Notes under the pieces: model-generated
Databases searched by the model: none
Told to the model about the DNA's origin: nothing
Seen by the model: only the letters and a program-made list of their open reading frames with translations
Position numbers and translations under genes: made by a program
Source: Zygnema cylindricum
Taxonomy: Eukaryota; Streptophyta; Zygnematophyceae; Zygnematales; Zygnemataceae
DNA: 33,673 nt
Direction of reading: 5' to 3'
Assembly (NCBI GenBank): GCA_037447655.1
Contig: JBBHKE010003246.1
Location: forward strand, 1-33,673
In this document: piece after piece, positions 1 through 9,934 of the stretch
Layout of the letters: every line of letters starts with the position of its first letter
Numbering within the stretch: position 1 is the first letter of the stretch

Positions 1-34
1 CAATTTCTCTCTCCAATGCATTGATCTTTCTCTT

Positions 35-977
35 GTGTACAATTTCATGGCTTTCGCCAATCCACCTCGAATACGTTATGGGCCAAGCCATGCCACTTCT
101 AAAAGTATCCAGAAGTTTGATGGCCAAAACTTTTATGATTGGTCATTTTCAGCCATGCATTTTTTCAAACACGAGAAGATTTGGGACCATTTTATAGGAT
201 TTTCACAACCTCCTATGCTTTCCTCTACCGATACACTAGTAGAAAAAGCTATAAAAGTGTTGGCAATAGCTACATGGAAACAAAAAGATGAGGATGCGCA
301 CGCTCGCCTAGTGATGTCACTTACTACCGAGCGTACTCGTCTTATTCGTGGCGCCTCCTCATCCGCCGAGGCTTGGAGTCGTCTTCAAGGAGCTTACATT
401 CAAACCGGATGGGTTGCTTGCCAAATTAAAAAACGAGCGTTTTTTAACTCCATGAAAAGCCGTCGGACTCCATGCAAGATTAGATTAGTACAGTCAACTT
501 GTCTGCCGGAAAGTGCACCATGATAGGCGTGCATCTTTCCAACGAGGACCTCTCTTCTACCCTTTTGGGAGGACTCCCTGAAAACTTTCCCCCTTTCATT
601 TCTTCGTTTGACAATCTAAACCAAACCATTCCCTTTCACTTTCTTTGTACAAAAATTTTGCATAAAGAGACAAAACTTCTCTCTTTTTCTACTCCAAATC
701 TCTCTCATGCAAATGCCTTTATAGTTGACAATCACAAAACTTACTCGGGGGAGTGCAGCGTTAGTTTTGCGCTTATTGCAAAACAAAAGGACATTCCGTT
801 GAAGACTGTCAAAAATTAGCGAGGCAGAAAGCTGCCGAGGCTTCCAATCCCCCTAAAACTAGAGGGAATGCCAACGCTACTTATTCCACCCCACCAGTTC
901 TTCCCACCCCCCCACTCCCTCCACACCCTTTTTTCTCTCCAAAATTTCCTTATCCACACCATTATTTCGCTTCTTAA
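35..977 (+). pseudogene. Ty1/copia-type gag relic (UBN2-like) with zinc knuckle
   Basis: Decayed capsid/nucleocapsid (Gag) gene of a copia element. A likely start is the ATG at 47, giving MAFANPPRIRYG. The copia Gag signature FDGQNFYDWSFSAMHFF follows at about residues 25-40, the usual FDGxNFxxW opening. A frame change near 480-500 moves the gene to another frame, where LSNEDLSSTLLGGLPENF matches the conserved LPE motif of Gag. A second shift leads to the zinc knuckle at 768-809 (C-AY-C-KTKG-H-SVED-C, spacing CX2CX4HX4C), just after an in-frame TAG at 762-764. That frame then runs through a Pro-rich tail to TAA at 975. No pol follows; another LTR abuts at 1042. It differs from the gags of the two other copia elements here and lies on the opposite strand. 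Family call is firm, exact ends are not. Confidence 0.8.
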
Positions 978-1650
978 TCCCTCCCACAATCTTTTAACGC
1001 TGCATCGCACTATGTGTCTTCAAACCCCGTTAACCTCCATTTGAAACTCTCAGACCTCTATTGGTCTTTAGAGTAGGAAGCTCACAAGAAGCTTATCTAG
1101 TTAGTGCCGACTCGAAGTTGATACAAACCCAAATGATTGACCCCTTGACAATCAGAACCCCAATACAACTTCACCCATGTGAAATAAGACTTTTCTGTGT
1201 GCTCTGTCCCACCACACAATGCAAAGCTAGAATTTGAGTTTTGGACACATTCACCCACTTTGAATTTTCCTTAGAAATGTAGCCACCCTAGCAGGCAAAG
1301 ACATTGACCCACTACACCCCTGTGTAGCATGGACTCCCCTAAGTGCACAGCAAAAAGAATCTCTAAATTTGCTCCCTTGCGTAGTAAGTTATAAGTGGTC
1401 AAAGATGACCTTTTGTACAGGAGCTCTCTCGGAGAGAGGCGGCCACCTACTAAATTTTCTAAGTCCTATCTCTCTCTTAAATCCATCTACAGACGTACGG
1501 CACCAATCACATTATTGTGTAATACACAAAAGTACAAGCGTCAGTGTACTTTTTGTACGGCCATAGTACGACATGGTCGAAATGTTGACACATATCATAT
1601 CCGGATTTGTTCCTATAATCTCCGGAGTTACCGCAACCCAATGTTGACGC

Positions 1651-1672
1651 GCCACGTGTCCTTTGACGTGGC
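1651..1672. promoter_or_regulatory. Conserved G-box inverted motif in the LTRs
   Basis: GCCACGTG and TGACGTGGC face each other, with perfect GCCACG/CGTGGC arms. The same block with small changes lies in the other LTRs at 2464-2485, 7876-7897 and 29742-29763. Related CACGTGGC blocks lie at about 25824-25848 and 29066-29090, and in the solo LTR near 10755-10780. CACGTG and TGACG cores are known plant bZIP/bHLH binding motifs. Position in the U3 part of the LTR fits a promoter element. Function is inferred. Confidence 0.45.
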
Positions 1673-1952
1673 GATGACCGTAAAACGCCAAAAGTACATA
1701 TTTCGTGATCGCGGCGCCTATCGTGGCAGTCCGATCAAAACTGGATATATTTTTAGCTGTTGAAAATAGACGCCCGGTATTTGTTTCGCGGTCAAAACAA
1801 ATAGGCGGTATACCTTTCATACAATACATAAAACCGTACTCCGTACTATGTAAAATTGTATCTATGCACTACGAATCAATTTCCCGTTAAAAAAACTAGT
1901 CTATGTGTAACTATTTAAATATTTGTCATACTACATATATCTTAGCATTAGT

Positions 1953-2025
1953 CCTAGACTTATAAGATAAAGTTGACTGCTAGTTTGACAAACTGTAGGT
2001 TCCAGGATCAAATCCTGGAACCGTT
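1953..2025 (+). repeat. tRNA-like module in LTR 1
   Basis: Contains TAGACTTATAAG (A-box-like) and GGTTCCAGGATCAAATCC (B-box-like) with a strong T-arm: CCAGG, loop ATCAAAT, CCTGG. It is on the opposite strand to the LTR's transcription. Equivalent modules lie in every LTR copy of this family, so it is part of the LTR and not a separate tRNA gene. Confidence 0.5.
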
Positions 2026-2160
2026 AAACCTTTAGCACTTCTACCAAGATTGGCCTCCTTGTCCTCTTTGGGAAGCCTAGGCAGCCATGGTTCTAACTCA
2101 TTCTCTAGTTTTCAGTGACTGCGACAAGTGTGGGGACTTGAGAGAAGAGTTAGAGGCAAT

Positions 2161-3063
2161 AGCAAAAAAAATCTCTGAATTTGCTCCCCTGAGCAGTAAG
2201 TTATGGAGGGTCAAAGTTGACCTTTTGTACAGAAGATCTCTGTGAGAGAGGGTCCTATCTACCAATTTTTCAAAGTCCTATCTCTCTCTAAAACTCTATC
2301 CACTGACGTACGGTACCTATCATATTACACTATCGTACACAAAAGTACAGGTGCAACTGTACTTTATGTACGGATATTGTACGACATGGCCTAAATGTCG
2401 ACACATGTCATATCCGGATTCGGTCCCCAAATCCTCGGAGATGCCGCGATCCAACGTAATCGTGCCACGTGTCATCCGATGTGGCGATGACCACAAACCG
2501 CCAAGAATCTCTTCCGCGATCTTGGCTTTGTTTTCGGCTGTCCGATTGAATACAGATTTCAATCATAGCCGTCATAAATGCTTGTGCGGTATTTATTTCG
2601 TAAAAGAAACAAAATGCTCGATACTCGTTTCTTATCCTTACCAAAATCCGTACTTTTACATAACTAGATCTATGCATCCCTAAAGTTCAGCCGTTAAATG
2701 AATTTTCCTACATGGCAACATTTAAATATATATCAAACCTATTAGAATATAACTTTCTGCCTATACTTAACGGATAAGGCTATGGACTAGTGCGTTCTGA
2801 CGATCGGCAGGTACCAGTTTCAAATCCTCGTTCCGACATACTCTTTTTAGTAAATAAACCTACCTATCTGTAAATCAACTAATGTATTTCCCGTAAACCT
2901 CTGGATAGCCTAGGTAGCCATGGCTCTAGCTTCCTCTCCAACTTCTCACTGACTGGAACAATTGTGGGAGTTTGGAGAGGGAAGTTAGAGGCAGACTGCC
3001 TCGCCTTCTTTCTATATTCCAATTTAGACCTAGAAAATAATAAAAGAACCATCAATTTCTACA
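2161..3063 (-). repeat. 3' LTR of element 2, truncated at its U5 side
   Basis: From AGCAAAAAAAATCTCTGAA onward it parallels 7571-8456 of the 5' LTR and ends TTTCTACA at 3063, next to a clear polypurine tract. About 160 bp of the U5 end, including the in-LTR ATG, is missing because it joins the broken end of LTR 1 at about 2159. The join is consistent with a deletion between two LTRs. Confidence 0.8.
2765..2838 (+). repeat. tRNA-like module in the 3' LTR of element 2
   Basis: Begins with the D-arm-like hairpin CTTA-ACGGA-TAAG and ends with GGTACCAGTTTCAAATCC plus CGACA, the layout of a tRNA gene's A and B boxes. Antisense to the element. The T-stem is poorer here than in the other copies. Confidence 0.45.
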
Positions 3064-3727
3064 CTCCCCTTATTTTCTGGTCAATCTTTAATTTCAGACC
3101 ACACTTCTCCCTGCAGAAAATTAGGTTAGGGGAAGGCACAGGTTTGGTCATCATATCTGCTACCATCTCACTATCTGGTCGGTACTCTAAACTGATTATT
3201 TTGTTTTCTACTTTCTCTATAACAAAGTTGAGTCTAATGTCCATGTGTTTAGCTTTAAAATGATGTTTAGGATTGGCAGAAATAGCGATTCCTGCCTGAT
3301 TATCCCAAAAAAATTTATGCACACCACTCTTAAGGTGACCAAGCTCACTAAGCAAAGACTTGACCCACATCAATTCTTTTATAGCAAAGCAAGAGGCCAT
3401 ATACTCAATCTCCATGGTGGATTGAGCAATAACCTTTTGCTGTTTGCTACTCCAACAGTAAGCCCCATCACCCACATATAATGCATAACCAGAAGTACAT
3501 TTCCTCATCGGAGCATCACGATTATTGGCATCACTCCAAGTAGTGATGTTAGTATTCTCCCCACCCAAATGCAACCATAGATCCCTTGTTCCTATCAAAT
3601 ATCTAAGGACTCTCTTAGCTGCCTCCCAATCTTTCTTAGTGGGAGCATTTAGACTTCTACTCAGCACTCCTACAGGTGCAACTAAATCCGGCTGGGTACA
3701 ATTCATAAAATAGATTAGGCTTCCCAA
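3059..3727 (-). pseudogene. Copia RNase H region and 3' end of pol
   Basis: The last domain of copia pol, which removes the RNA strand during reverse transcription. Visible landmarks in order: the linker with PTKKDWEAAKRVLRYL; the first catalytic Asp in TTWSDANN; RKCTSGYALYVGDGAYCWSS; the catalytic Glu in STMEIEYMA; the third Asp in FFWDNQAGIAI; the KHMDIR block; and MVADMMTKPVPSPNL, the usual C-terminal signature (ADxxTKPL). The frame stays open for 222 codons to a TAG at 3059-3061 that overlaps the 3' LTR edge. This is the best preserved part of element 2. It is separated from RT by stops around 3728-3760, so no full Pol can be made. Confidence 0.9.
3064..3079 (-). other. Polypurine tract of element 2
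   Basis: On the minus strand AGAAAATAAGGGGAG sits directly before the 3' LTR start TGTAGAAATTG. This is the expected place and composition for the plus-strand DNA primer. The same tract is found at the equivalent place in the gag-only element (26456-26470). Confidence 0.8.
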
Positions 3728-3989
3728 TACTTGCCTGTAAGGAATAGTCTACATGAACTTCTGTTCTTCAAGACTTAATTCCTCGTCTAAGACTATGACT
3801 CCTTCTTCCTCACTCCCCTCACTTCCGTTCTTTAACTCCTTTAGAGTTTTACAACTATTAGCTTTATCCATCTGAAACTTTTCCAGCATGTTCTCTATTG
3901 CTTCCTTTTAAGTCAATCTTATAATTTTTCTTTCTCGGTCTCTTTCTACTTGAATTTCCAAAATATATTTTCCTTCCCCCATATCCTTC

Positions 3990-4625
3990 ATTTCAAATCT
4001 CCCTTTAAGATCGGTTTTCAGTTTATTAATTTTTTCCATTGATTTACTTAAGAAAACAAATCGTCAACATAAATTGCAATAAATATAACACCTGCGTCAT
4101 CTTGAAAAACATAGATTGAGTGATCTAAGTTGATCAACATATATCCTAAACTGGTAAAAAACTCATCAAACTTCTTATTCCATTGTCGAGGCGCTTATTT
4201 TAAACCATGAAGAGATTTAATCAGCCGGCATATCTTACTCTCCTCTCCTTTCTCCACAAATCTTTTGGGTTGTCGCATAAAGATATCCTTTTCCAATTCT
4301 CTATGCAAAAAGGTTGTCTTCATGTCCATCTGGTGCACCTCCATGTCTTCCGCTTCAGCTAGACTGAGAAGTATGTGGACGGAGGGAAATCTGACGACCG
4401 AGGCAAAGGTTACCTCGTAGTCGATTCCTTCTTTCTGTGTAAATCCTTTTTCCACTAATCAGGCTTTGTAACGCTCAATGGTGTTATCCAGGTTCAGTTT
4501 TAATTTGAAAACCCACTTACAACCGATTGGTTTTCGGTTAGGTGGACAATCCACCAGCTCCCAAGTATCGCCTGCCATAAATGAGGCCATCTCCTCAATG
4601 ATGGTTGTCTTCCACCGGTTCCTTT
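3990..4625 (-). pseudogene. Copia reverse transcriptase relic
   Basis: Core RT of copia pol. In order on the minus strand: EEMASFMAGDTWELVDCPP, then RKPIGCKWVFKLK (the usual start of copia RT), LVEKGFTQKEGIDYE, then MEVHQMDMKTTFLHRELE holding the first catalytic Asp, LIKSLHGLK and APRQW, and the YVDD active site at 4060-4071. In-frame stops are visible at 4459-4461 (TGA, in KA-stop-LVEKGF), 4195-4197 (TAA, in GLK-stop-APRQW) and just after YVDDLFS. The catalytic motifs survive but the protein is not expressible as one piece. The stretch 3728-3990 is too degraded for a domain call. Confidence 0.88.
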
Positions 4626-4639
4626 CTGGACAATCATTC

Positions 4640-5250
4640 CCTCTCCATAAGTTTGAGGTTCATCTTGATGAGATAGTTTTGTTACCTTGTTATTTACCTG
4701 TTTTTCTTGCAATCTTTTGCTACTTCTCCTTCCCCCCTCAAAATCTTTGGCCAGAATAGATGGTTCTCGTGGGCTTGTTCGAACAATCTATGCTTCTCCC
4801 GTATTTATTGATTCCGAATCAATTTCCATCACGTCTTCCAAATCGGGTAAAATTTTCACTGGAGTTTCCGCAGCCGAGTCCTTTTCGGTCTGATTTCTAC
4901 CTTTAGAATGTCATCTTCTCTAAAACTTCGATAGTTAAGAAGCTCAAAGTCATCGGAATTTTGTGACTCAAATCTGATTTTTACTGACTTTGTATACTTG
5001 AAGGGATCCATTGACTTTTCTTCATCCATAACTACTAGATGCTTTACTAAGATTATATCATCCCTTTTTAGATCTTAAACTCTATATCCTTTAACATCCT
5101 CACCATATCCTTATAAGTATCTCGGTTTTCCTTTAGGATCTAGCTTCCAATTAGACCGATCTGTATCTTAACTGTATACTTGACTGCCGAAAACCTTTAG
5201 GTGAGATAAGTCTGGTTTTTGGACAGTCCATCTCTTATAAGGTGTTTGAT
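4640..5250 (-). pseudogene. Spacer between integrase and RT, decayed
   Basis: Continues the pol reading direction between the integrase C-terminus and RT. Fragments such as DPKGKPRYL, GYGEDVKGYRV and DDIILVKHLVV, seen in broken frames near 5030-5160, fit the copia integrase C-terminal domain (GYxxxxKGYRxxD). Acidic serine-rich sequence follows. Many stops and shifts. No independent gene is visible. Confidence 0.55.
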
Positions 5251-6093
5251 CTTTTATAGTTTAGGTTAAAACTCTATTTTTGAGGTAATTAGCGCAGTTC
5301 ATTGCTTCTGCCCAAAACCTTTTTCCTGTCTTCTTATTCGACAATTTACTTCTACCACTATCAATTAGTGTCCTATTTAATTGTTTAGCTACCCCATTCT
5401 GTTACGGGTTTTCTGGAACGGTCTTTTGGTGTTGAACTCCATCTTCCCTCAAAAAATCCTCAAACTGGTTAGAAGTATACTCCCCACCATTGTCACTCCT
5501 TACTCTCTAGATTGGAGTTTCATGGAGTTTTTCGCTCCATGCTTTATATTGTCTAAAACAATCCTGAGCTTTTGACTTGTTTTTCAAAAAATACACCTGG
5601 AATACCGAGACCAATCATCAGTGATAGTCATCATAAATCTCTTCCCCCCCGGTGAGGGTACTTTGGCCAGTCCCCAAATATCTGTGTGTACTAAATCTAG
5701 AATTTTTTCTCCCCTATAGGTGGCAGTTTTGGGAAAAGGCAATCTGTGTGCTTTACCTTGAGCACATCCACTACAATCACTTAGATTCTCACTCTCACTA
5801 AATTAAATTCCTTCCACCACTCCCATCTTTTTCATCTCTCTTAGCTTATCTAGATTCACATGCCCAAGCCTCTTATACCACATCATTATATCATAAACAC
5901 CAGCAAAAAAAAGTTTCTTCATTTCATTGCTTAAAATCAGCCTAAACATCCCTTGGCTACCTTTTTCAGCGGTGAAATAAACTTCCTTCTCAAAACTAGC
6001 AGTAAAGACTCCTTTCATAGTGCTAGTATCAAAATCCTTATCATCTAATACACACCTAGAGATGAGGTTTTTGTTCAACTCGGGAATAAACAA
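5250..6093 (-). pseudogene. Copia integrase relic with damaged active and zinc sites
   Basis: Integrase inserts element cDNA into the genome. The N-terminal zinc site reads MWYKRLGHVNLDKL followed by CSGCAQGKAH. The first His of the HHCC set is Tyr (codon 5875-5877). The core shows HTDIWG (first Asp), RSDNGGEY (second Asp, 5492-5494) and NGVAKQLNRTL, where the third catalytic residue, normally Glu, is Lys (5384-5386). A TAA at 5402-5404 lies just before QNGVA, and other stops and small shifts occur. The upstream part, from FIPELNKNLIS onward, is the usual junction between protease and integrase. The identity is certain; loss of two functional residues plus nonsense changes makes it inactive. 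Confidence 0.9.
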
Positions 6094-6189
6094 TACATTG
6101 GAGAATGTAACTATGGACGTCTTTGCTTCTACGAAGACTTTCAGATCTACTGATCCTACAAAAGTAGTAGTGACTATCCTGCAATCCCC

Positions 6190-6290
6190 GTACTAAATCT
6201 CTACGGTGGGAATCTTTCTTATCTTAATGAACAGGTGCCTATCCTTACACATGTGCATGGAGGCACTTGAATCTACAATCCAACCTGCTT
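6190..6290 (-). pseudogene. Copia aspartic protease relic
   Basis: RWIVDSSASMHMC on the minus strand (active site codons 6259-6273) is the copia protease motif WxxDSGAS with Gly replaced by Ser. It would cleave the Gag-Pol polyprotein. The frame matches the integrase part downstream but not the zinc-knuckle part upstream, so a frameshift lies near 6280-6300, and a TAG interrupts the protein near 6193. Only the active-site end of the domain is clear. Confidence 0.8.
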
Positions 6291-6296
6291 CACCTT

Positions 6297-6533
6297 TCAA
6301 TCCACCGAAAGCGATTTCTGTTTTTGTGGAATTTCTACCTCGTTTGTTGCTTCCAACTCCTCATCCAATAGGAGCTCATCGTCCTCGTCTTTGGATTCCA
6401 CCTCAATTACCTCTGTCACAAGGGCGTTTTTCTTTCCTCTCGTTGTTCCATTAGTCTGCCCCTCCTTTAGCCGAAGCTTGGTTAGCTTAGTGCAATGCGC
6501 CATACAGTGCCCTGGTTTCTTACAAAAATGACA
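6297..6533 (-). pseudogene. Gag zinc knuckle and acidic linker of element 2
   Basis: The nucleocapsid zinc knuckle lies at 6492-6533: C-HF-C-KKPG-H-CMAH-C, spacing CX2CX4HX4C, which binds element RNA in copia Gag. A Lys-rich stretch follows, then an acidic one with ESKDEDDELLLDEELE, and the frame closes at 6297. It is in a different frame from the capsid part (6629-7429), so one shift lies at about 6540-6630. Confidence 0.85.
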
Positions 6534-6628
6534 TAAACCCTTGGGAGCCCTGGCTCCGACTCATCGGTTTGATTTTTCAGCTCACCCCCTCAGTAATTTC
6601 GGACTGGTCTCCGGGAATCCTTGTTCCT

Positions 6629-7429
6629 CTAGTCGGTCCTTGCTCCCAAGGCTTGCCTACTCTTTCCTCCCCTTCGGATCTCAATTGTATTCTCGCGAAC
6701 GAGAATCATTCCTACCACTGAGTTCCATATCCACCTTGAGTCTGGCAAATCCTGCTCACAGTTGACTTTGTTCTCAAACTCATCGGGTAACTTCATCTGT
6801 AGACTGTTAACCTTTTCTTTTTCTCTAAAAATTTTTCCAGCACTCTCTAGCTCCATGAAAAGTGTAGCAAGCTCATTGCAAAAATCCAACATCTTCCCCC
6901 CTTTGTATACATACTCCTTAACTTTCTGATCAGCCAACTGTTGTTGCTGAATCGTACCACTTCGGTACATCTCTATGAGAGCTATCCAAAGATTGGATGC
7001 CCTTTCTACCAGCAAATAAGGACATGCAAGTCCTTGAGTAAGATGGCGGAGGATGAAGTGTTTTGCCGCCATATTGTTCAAGTCCCACGTATCAGTATCA
7101 TTCTCCTCGTTCCTCGGAATAGGTGACATGAATGTCAAACCAGTTGCTATTGGTGTGGTCATCTCCTTCTCCTTTCCTTTGTCCACCACCTCTCCTTCCT
7201 TTGTCTCCTCCGTTGAAGATGGATCTGCATCCCTAGTGAATCTGCCCTCTGTAAACCCTGGAGGTATCCCAAGACTGGATGGGCGCCTCACCCTTCCACT
7301 CACTATTCCCCAAAACTGTTTCTCACATAAAACTCCTATCATCATACTTTCCCAGTATATGAAGCCAGCTCCATTGAATATGGGCACCCTAGATGTTGGG
7401 CCCATAACGTGCAACTCTGAGACCTCCAT
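6629..7429 (-). pseudogene. Capsid part of copia gag, starting inside the LTR
   Basis: Copia Gag that would form the particle shell. The frame opens at an ATG within the LTR (7427-7429), giving MEVSELHV, and continues through the primer-binding site as MGPTSRVPIFNGAGFIYWESMM, the usual xFxGxxFxxW start of copia Gag. NDTDTWDLNNMAAKHFIL and LWIALIEMYRSGTIQQQQLADQK follow, then LPDEFENKVNCEQDLPD near the end; both are standard Gag blocks. It is open for 266 codons, then runs out of frame before the zinc knuckle. Its homologue in the gag-only element (26486-28483) shares the leader, FxYWE-like and LPDE blocks. The start could instead be the second ATG (7403-7405); the conserved LTR ATG argues for the first. 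Confidence 0.9.
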
Positions 7430-7676
7430 AAGACCTCATAGTAAACAGCTCACACGAAGCCTCTAAGATAACCGTGACCCCTTTGTCTTTCAGCACGAAT
7501 AACCGCCAGCTTGGCAAGAAAAAACTCTGACCATCTTCACCCCTGTGAAGGTAAGACTCCCCTAAGTCTACAGCAAAAAGAATCTCTGAATTTGCTCCCC
7601 TGAGCAATAAGTTATGGAGGGTCAAAGTTGACCTTTTGTACAGAAGCTCTCTGGGAGAGAGGGTCTTATCTACCAA
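7389..7676 (-). CDS. Open frame in the LTR leader, overlapping the gag start
   Basis: A 95-codon frame reads from the LTR into the gag start, in a different frame from gag. Its product has RSTLTLHNLLLRGANSEILF and LFVLKDKG blocks. The same frame is open in LTR 4 (minus strand, about 24713-25060) with about 80% of residues shared. A recognisably related frame (SVILFAANSRESKLHRG) is open in the LTRs of the gag-only element (25276-25542 and 28519-28785), ending 36 nt before the in-LTR gag ATG. I know no family for it. It could be an upstream ORF or only a by-product of nucleotide similarity between LTRs. Confidence 0.3.
   Translation of the reverse strand: MVDKTLSPRELLYKRSTLTLHNLLLRGANSEILFAVDLGESYLHRGEDGQSFFLPSWRLFVLKDKGVTVILEASCELFTMRSYGGLRVARYGPNI
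7394..7409 (-). other. Primer-binding site of element 2 (half-tRNA type)
   Basis: Directly after the 5' LTR the minus strand reads CGTTATGGGCCCAAC. It matches the complement of the eukaryotic initiator tRNA-Met anticodon arm (GGGCCCAUAAC) apart from the first base and the far end. There is no TGGTATCAGAGC-type site, which would pair with the tRNA 3' end. The gag ATG at 7403-7405 lies inside it. Confidence 0.7.
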
Positions 7677-8456
7677 TTTTTTCTAAGTCCTATCCCTCTC
7701 TAAAACTCTATCTGGTGACGTACAGCAACAATCGTATTGTTGTACCGTACAGAAAGGTACAGCTGCCGGTGTACTTTATGTACGAACATTGTACGACATG
7801 ACAAAAATGTCGACACGTGTCTTTTCTGGATTCGTTTCCGTAATCTCTGGAGATGCCGAAATCTAATGTCGTGGTGCCATGTGTCATCCGATGTGGCAGC
7901 GACCATAAACCGCTGAAATCTTCTTCCGCGATTCGGCATGCTTTTTGGCCGTCCGATTGAATGTCGATTTCAATCGTAGCCGTCATAAATAGTTGCGATG
8001 TATTTGTTTCGCTATCGAAACAAATGCGCGGTACTTATTTATTCTTCGTACTCGTAATCCGTACTTTTATAACTGACTCTATGTATCCCGTATATAGTTG
8101 TTGTTAAATAAATTAGCCTACATGTTAACGTTTATATATGTAATACACTCTATATCATTTACCACTAATCCTACACTAAATGGATGAGGTTAGCGGCTAT
8201 CGGTGGCATTTCCTATCCGTAGATACCAGGATCAAATCCTCTAGGCGACAACTTCCTTTTAGTAAATTAACTACTTTACTACCCCGTAAATCTCTGGATA
8301 GCATTGGCAGCCATGACACTAGCTTCCTCACAAACATCTCGGGGAGTCAACAAGTGTGAGAGTTGGAGAGAGAAGTTAGATTCAGACTGCCTCGACTTCT
8401 TTTTCTGTACTTTATTTTAGACTTAGAAAATACTAAAAGAACCATCAATTTCTACA
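7410..8456 (-). repeat. 5' LTR of element 2 (1047 bp)
   Basis: Plus-strand ends are TGCAACTC and TTTCTACA, i.e. TG...CA. It joins the primer-binding site at 7409 and unique AT-rich sequence at 8457. In element orientation U3 is on the right and U5 on the left. Visible parts are the tRNA-like module (8170-8250), the G-box block (7876-7897), a GTAC-rich stretch around 7720-7800, a hairpin around 7650-7665 and the in-frame ATG 20 nt from the U5 end. Its length equals that of the solo LTR at 10192-11238. Confidence 0.9.
8170..8250 (+). repeat. tRNA-like module in the 5' LTR of element 2
   Basis: TACACTAAATGG (A-box-like) is followed about 45 nt later by AGATACCAGGATCAAATCC (B-box-like) and GCGACA. 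Same order and strand as in the other LTRs; antisense to the element. The T-stem is degraded on its 3' side. Confidence 0.45.
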
Positions 8457-9758
8457 GATGTTGCCACATTCGAATAAGGCTTTAAGCTTGAAAACGATGG
8501 AGGGCGACAAATATATGTTGACGATAAAATGTCGAGAGGAAAGGTATTGAAGAATTCCTCAATCGTCTAACCTCTAAATATTGTCAATCGTAATCATGTA
8601 TAATGCTGAGAAAAGAGAAGTGCAAGAGTATGAAAATATCCAAAACATGTTGTACAAAGTTACCCTCAAAGTCCAAATGCGCACAAACGTATTTATTAGA
8701 GGTTGTTCCATCCTAAGTCTGAATGCAAGTATAAATGTTGCGAGTTAGGAAAATTGGGATGTCGTATGGTATATGATAACTACCTCACCCATTAAACTTT
8801 GTGTTATGTGATTTTTTTTATTTTATTTGAGCATTTTCAATACATGTAAATATTTGGGTTTCACCATATAACATGTTTAACGTCCTAGTGTAACTTTTCA
8901 GCCTCAAACCATATCGTGTGTTGTGCTTCTCTCCATACCTGACGAGCAAAGGAGAAATACCCATTGTTCACCTCCAGGTTCACCACAACTGCGTAGGGGC
9001 TTACTTAAGAGCTTAAGGCTACATTTCATCATGGCGTACTAGAATCCCAAAAAATGTGGTGACAAGCGGAGCGAGGACAAAATCGGTAAAGGAGTTGGCC
9101 GAGTTGTAGCCCTTGGCCTAAAACAAGGTTGGAGTCAACGATATGATTCGACCATAAGGAGCGCTTCAATTATTTGTTTTGCATGTTATTATATTTTTTA
9201 TTTTTTTGTTATTTAAGTATTATTTGATTGTTTTTAGCGAGTTTTTAGTTTTATTTTTTTTATTGATTTTGGCATTTATTAAAGTTTTTTTTTGTTTTAA
9301 TATTTGGTTTGTTTCACTAACTTTTTTTTTCCGTTGTGACGATTTCTTCAGCGCTACGTCGTTCAAATCTTTAAGATTTTTAATTCGCAAGTGGGAAACT
9401 CGTTTGGGACGTAAATGCGACGTGGTAGGAGTGTCGACCCTTGAGTTGTTCACTTCGACGCATTGAAACCGTCTATGTTTTTCTAGGATGTATTGACTCT
9501 GACACGAGCAGTCACTATTCCCTCAAGAGACATAATTTTTCATTATTGATTATATGACTGGTGGAGCATGCGCGAGAAAGACTCTTACTCCGTTAAAAAT
9601 ACATGATATTACCCCAATCAAATACATCATATTGAACGGTCTAGTTTACTCCGCAAAATGAGCGAGGGGAATAACCGTTATGTATCACTATCGCTTGAGG
9701 CGGTACGATATAAATCCTTTATTTTGAGCATATACTAAAATGTACGAAAAAACAACTT
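8457..9758. other. AT-rich stretch without assignable features
   Basis: No reading frame with recognisable protein features, no LTR homology and no clear terminal repeats. T-rich runs at 9190-9340 produce the only longer frames on both strands, and these look compositional. The sequence right after the LTR (GATGT) would be one copy of a target duplication. Confidence 0.5.
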
Positions 9759-9934
9759 TAGTGTTGTTTATCGGTGAGTTTCTAATTCACGGTAAGTCCC
9801 ATAATCAATATTAGTTATTGTTATCGGTAAGGGACAGATAAATTTCGATAGGTTGTTATCGGTATTTATCGCAATAAATTGACGATATATCAGCACGATA
9901 AGCGATAGGCATTGATAACTGATATACCCCCTAT

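Larger units (their letters stand above)
1042..2158 (-). repeat. Copia LTR 1, U5 end intact, U3 end truncated
   Basis: It aligns by eye with the other LTRs of this family: TGAAACTCTCAGACCTC at its left end matches TGCAACTCTGAGACCTC at 7410. It shares the CTCTCGGAGAGAG hairpin, the TGTACTTT/GTACGG stretch, the G-box block and the tRNA-like module. In element orientation it reads right to left. The sequence left of 1042 is not the expected primer-binding site, so this is the outer edge of a 3' LTR or a solo LTR. At about 2158 it stops inside the AGTTAGAGGCA block, roughly 95 bp short of the U3 end, and LTR 2 begins at once. Its U5 ATG has become ATA (1059-1061). Confidence 0.8.
2161..8456 (-). 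mobile_element. Decayed Ty1/copia retrotransposon (element 2)
   Basis: Copia order on the minus strand: 5' LTR 7410-8456, primer-binding site, gag, zinc knuckle, protease, integrase, RT, RNase H, polypurine tract, 3' LTR 2161-3063. Integrase lies before RT, which is diagnostic of Ty1/copia rather than Ty3/gypsy. The internal region is about 4.35 kb and would be one polyprotein, but it is cut by several frameshifts and stops. The flank after 8456 is GATGT; the matching target duplication cannot be tested because the left LTR is truncated. Not capable of autonomous activity as it stands. Confidence 0.9.

Noticed and set aside
1953-2025. Functional tRNA gene
   Set aside because: Anticodon and acceptor arms do not form well, and the same module recurs inside every LTR; treated as tRNA-like.
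9179-9466. 95-codon Phe/Leu-rich plus-strand frame resembling a membrane protein
   Set aside because: It is produced by T-rich runs; the opposite strand is equally open with a Lys/Asn-rich text, so neither is convincing.
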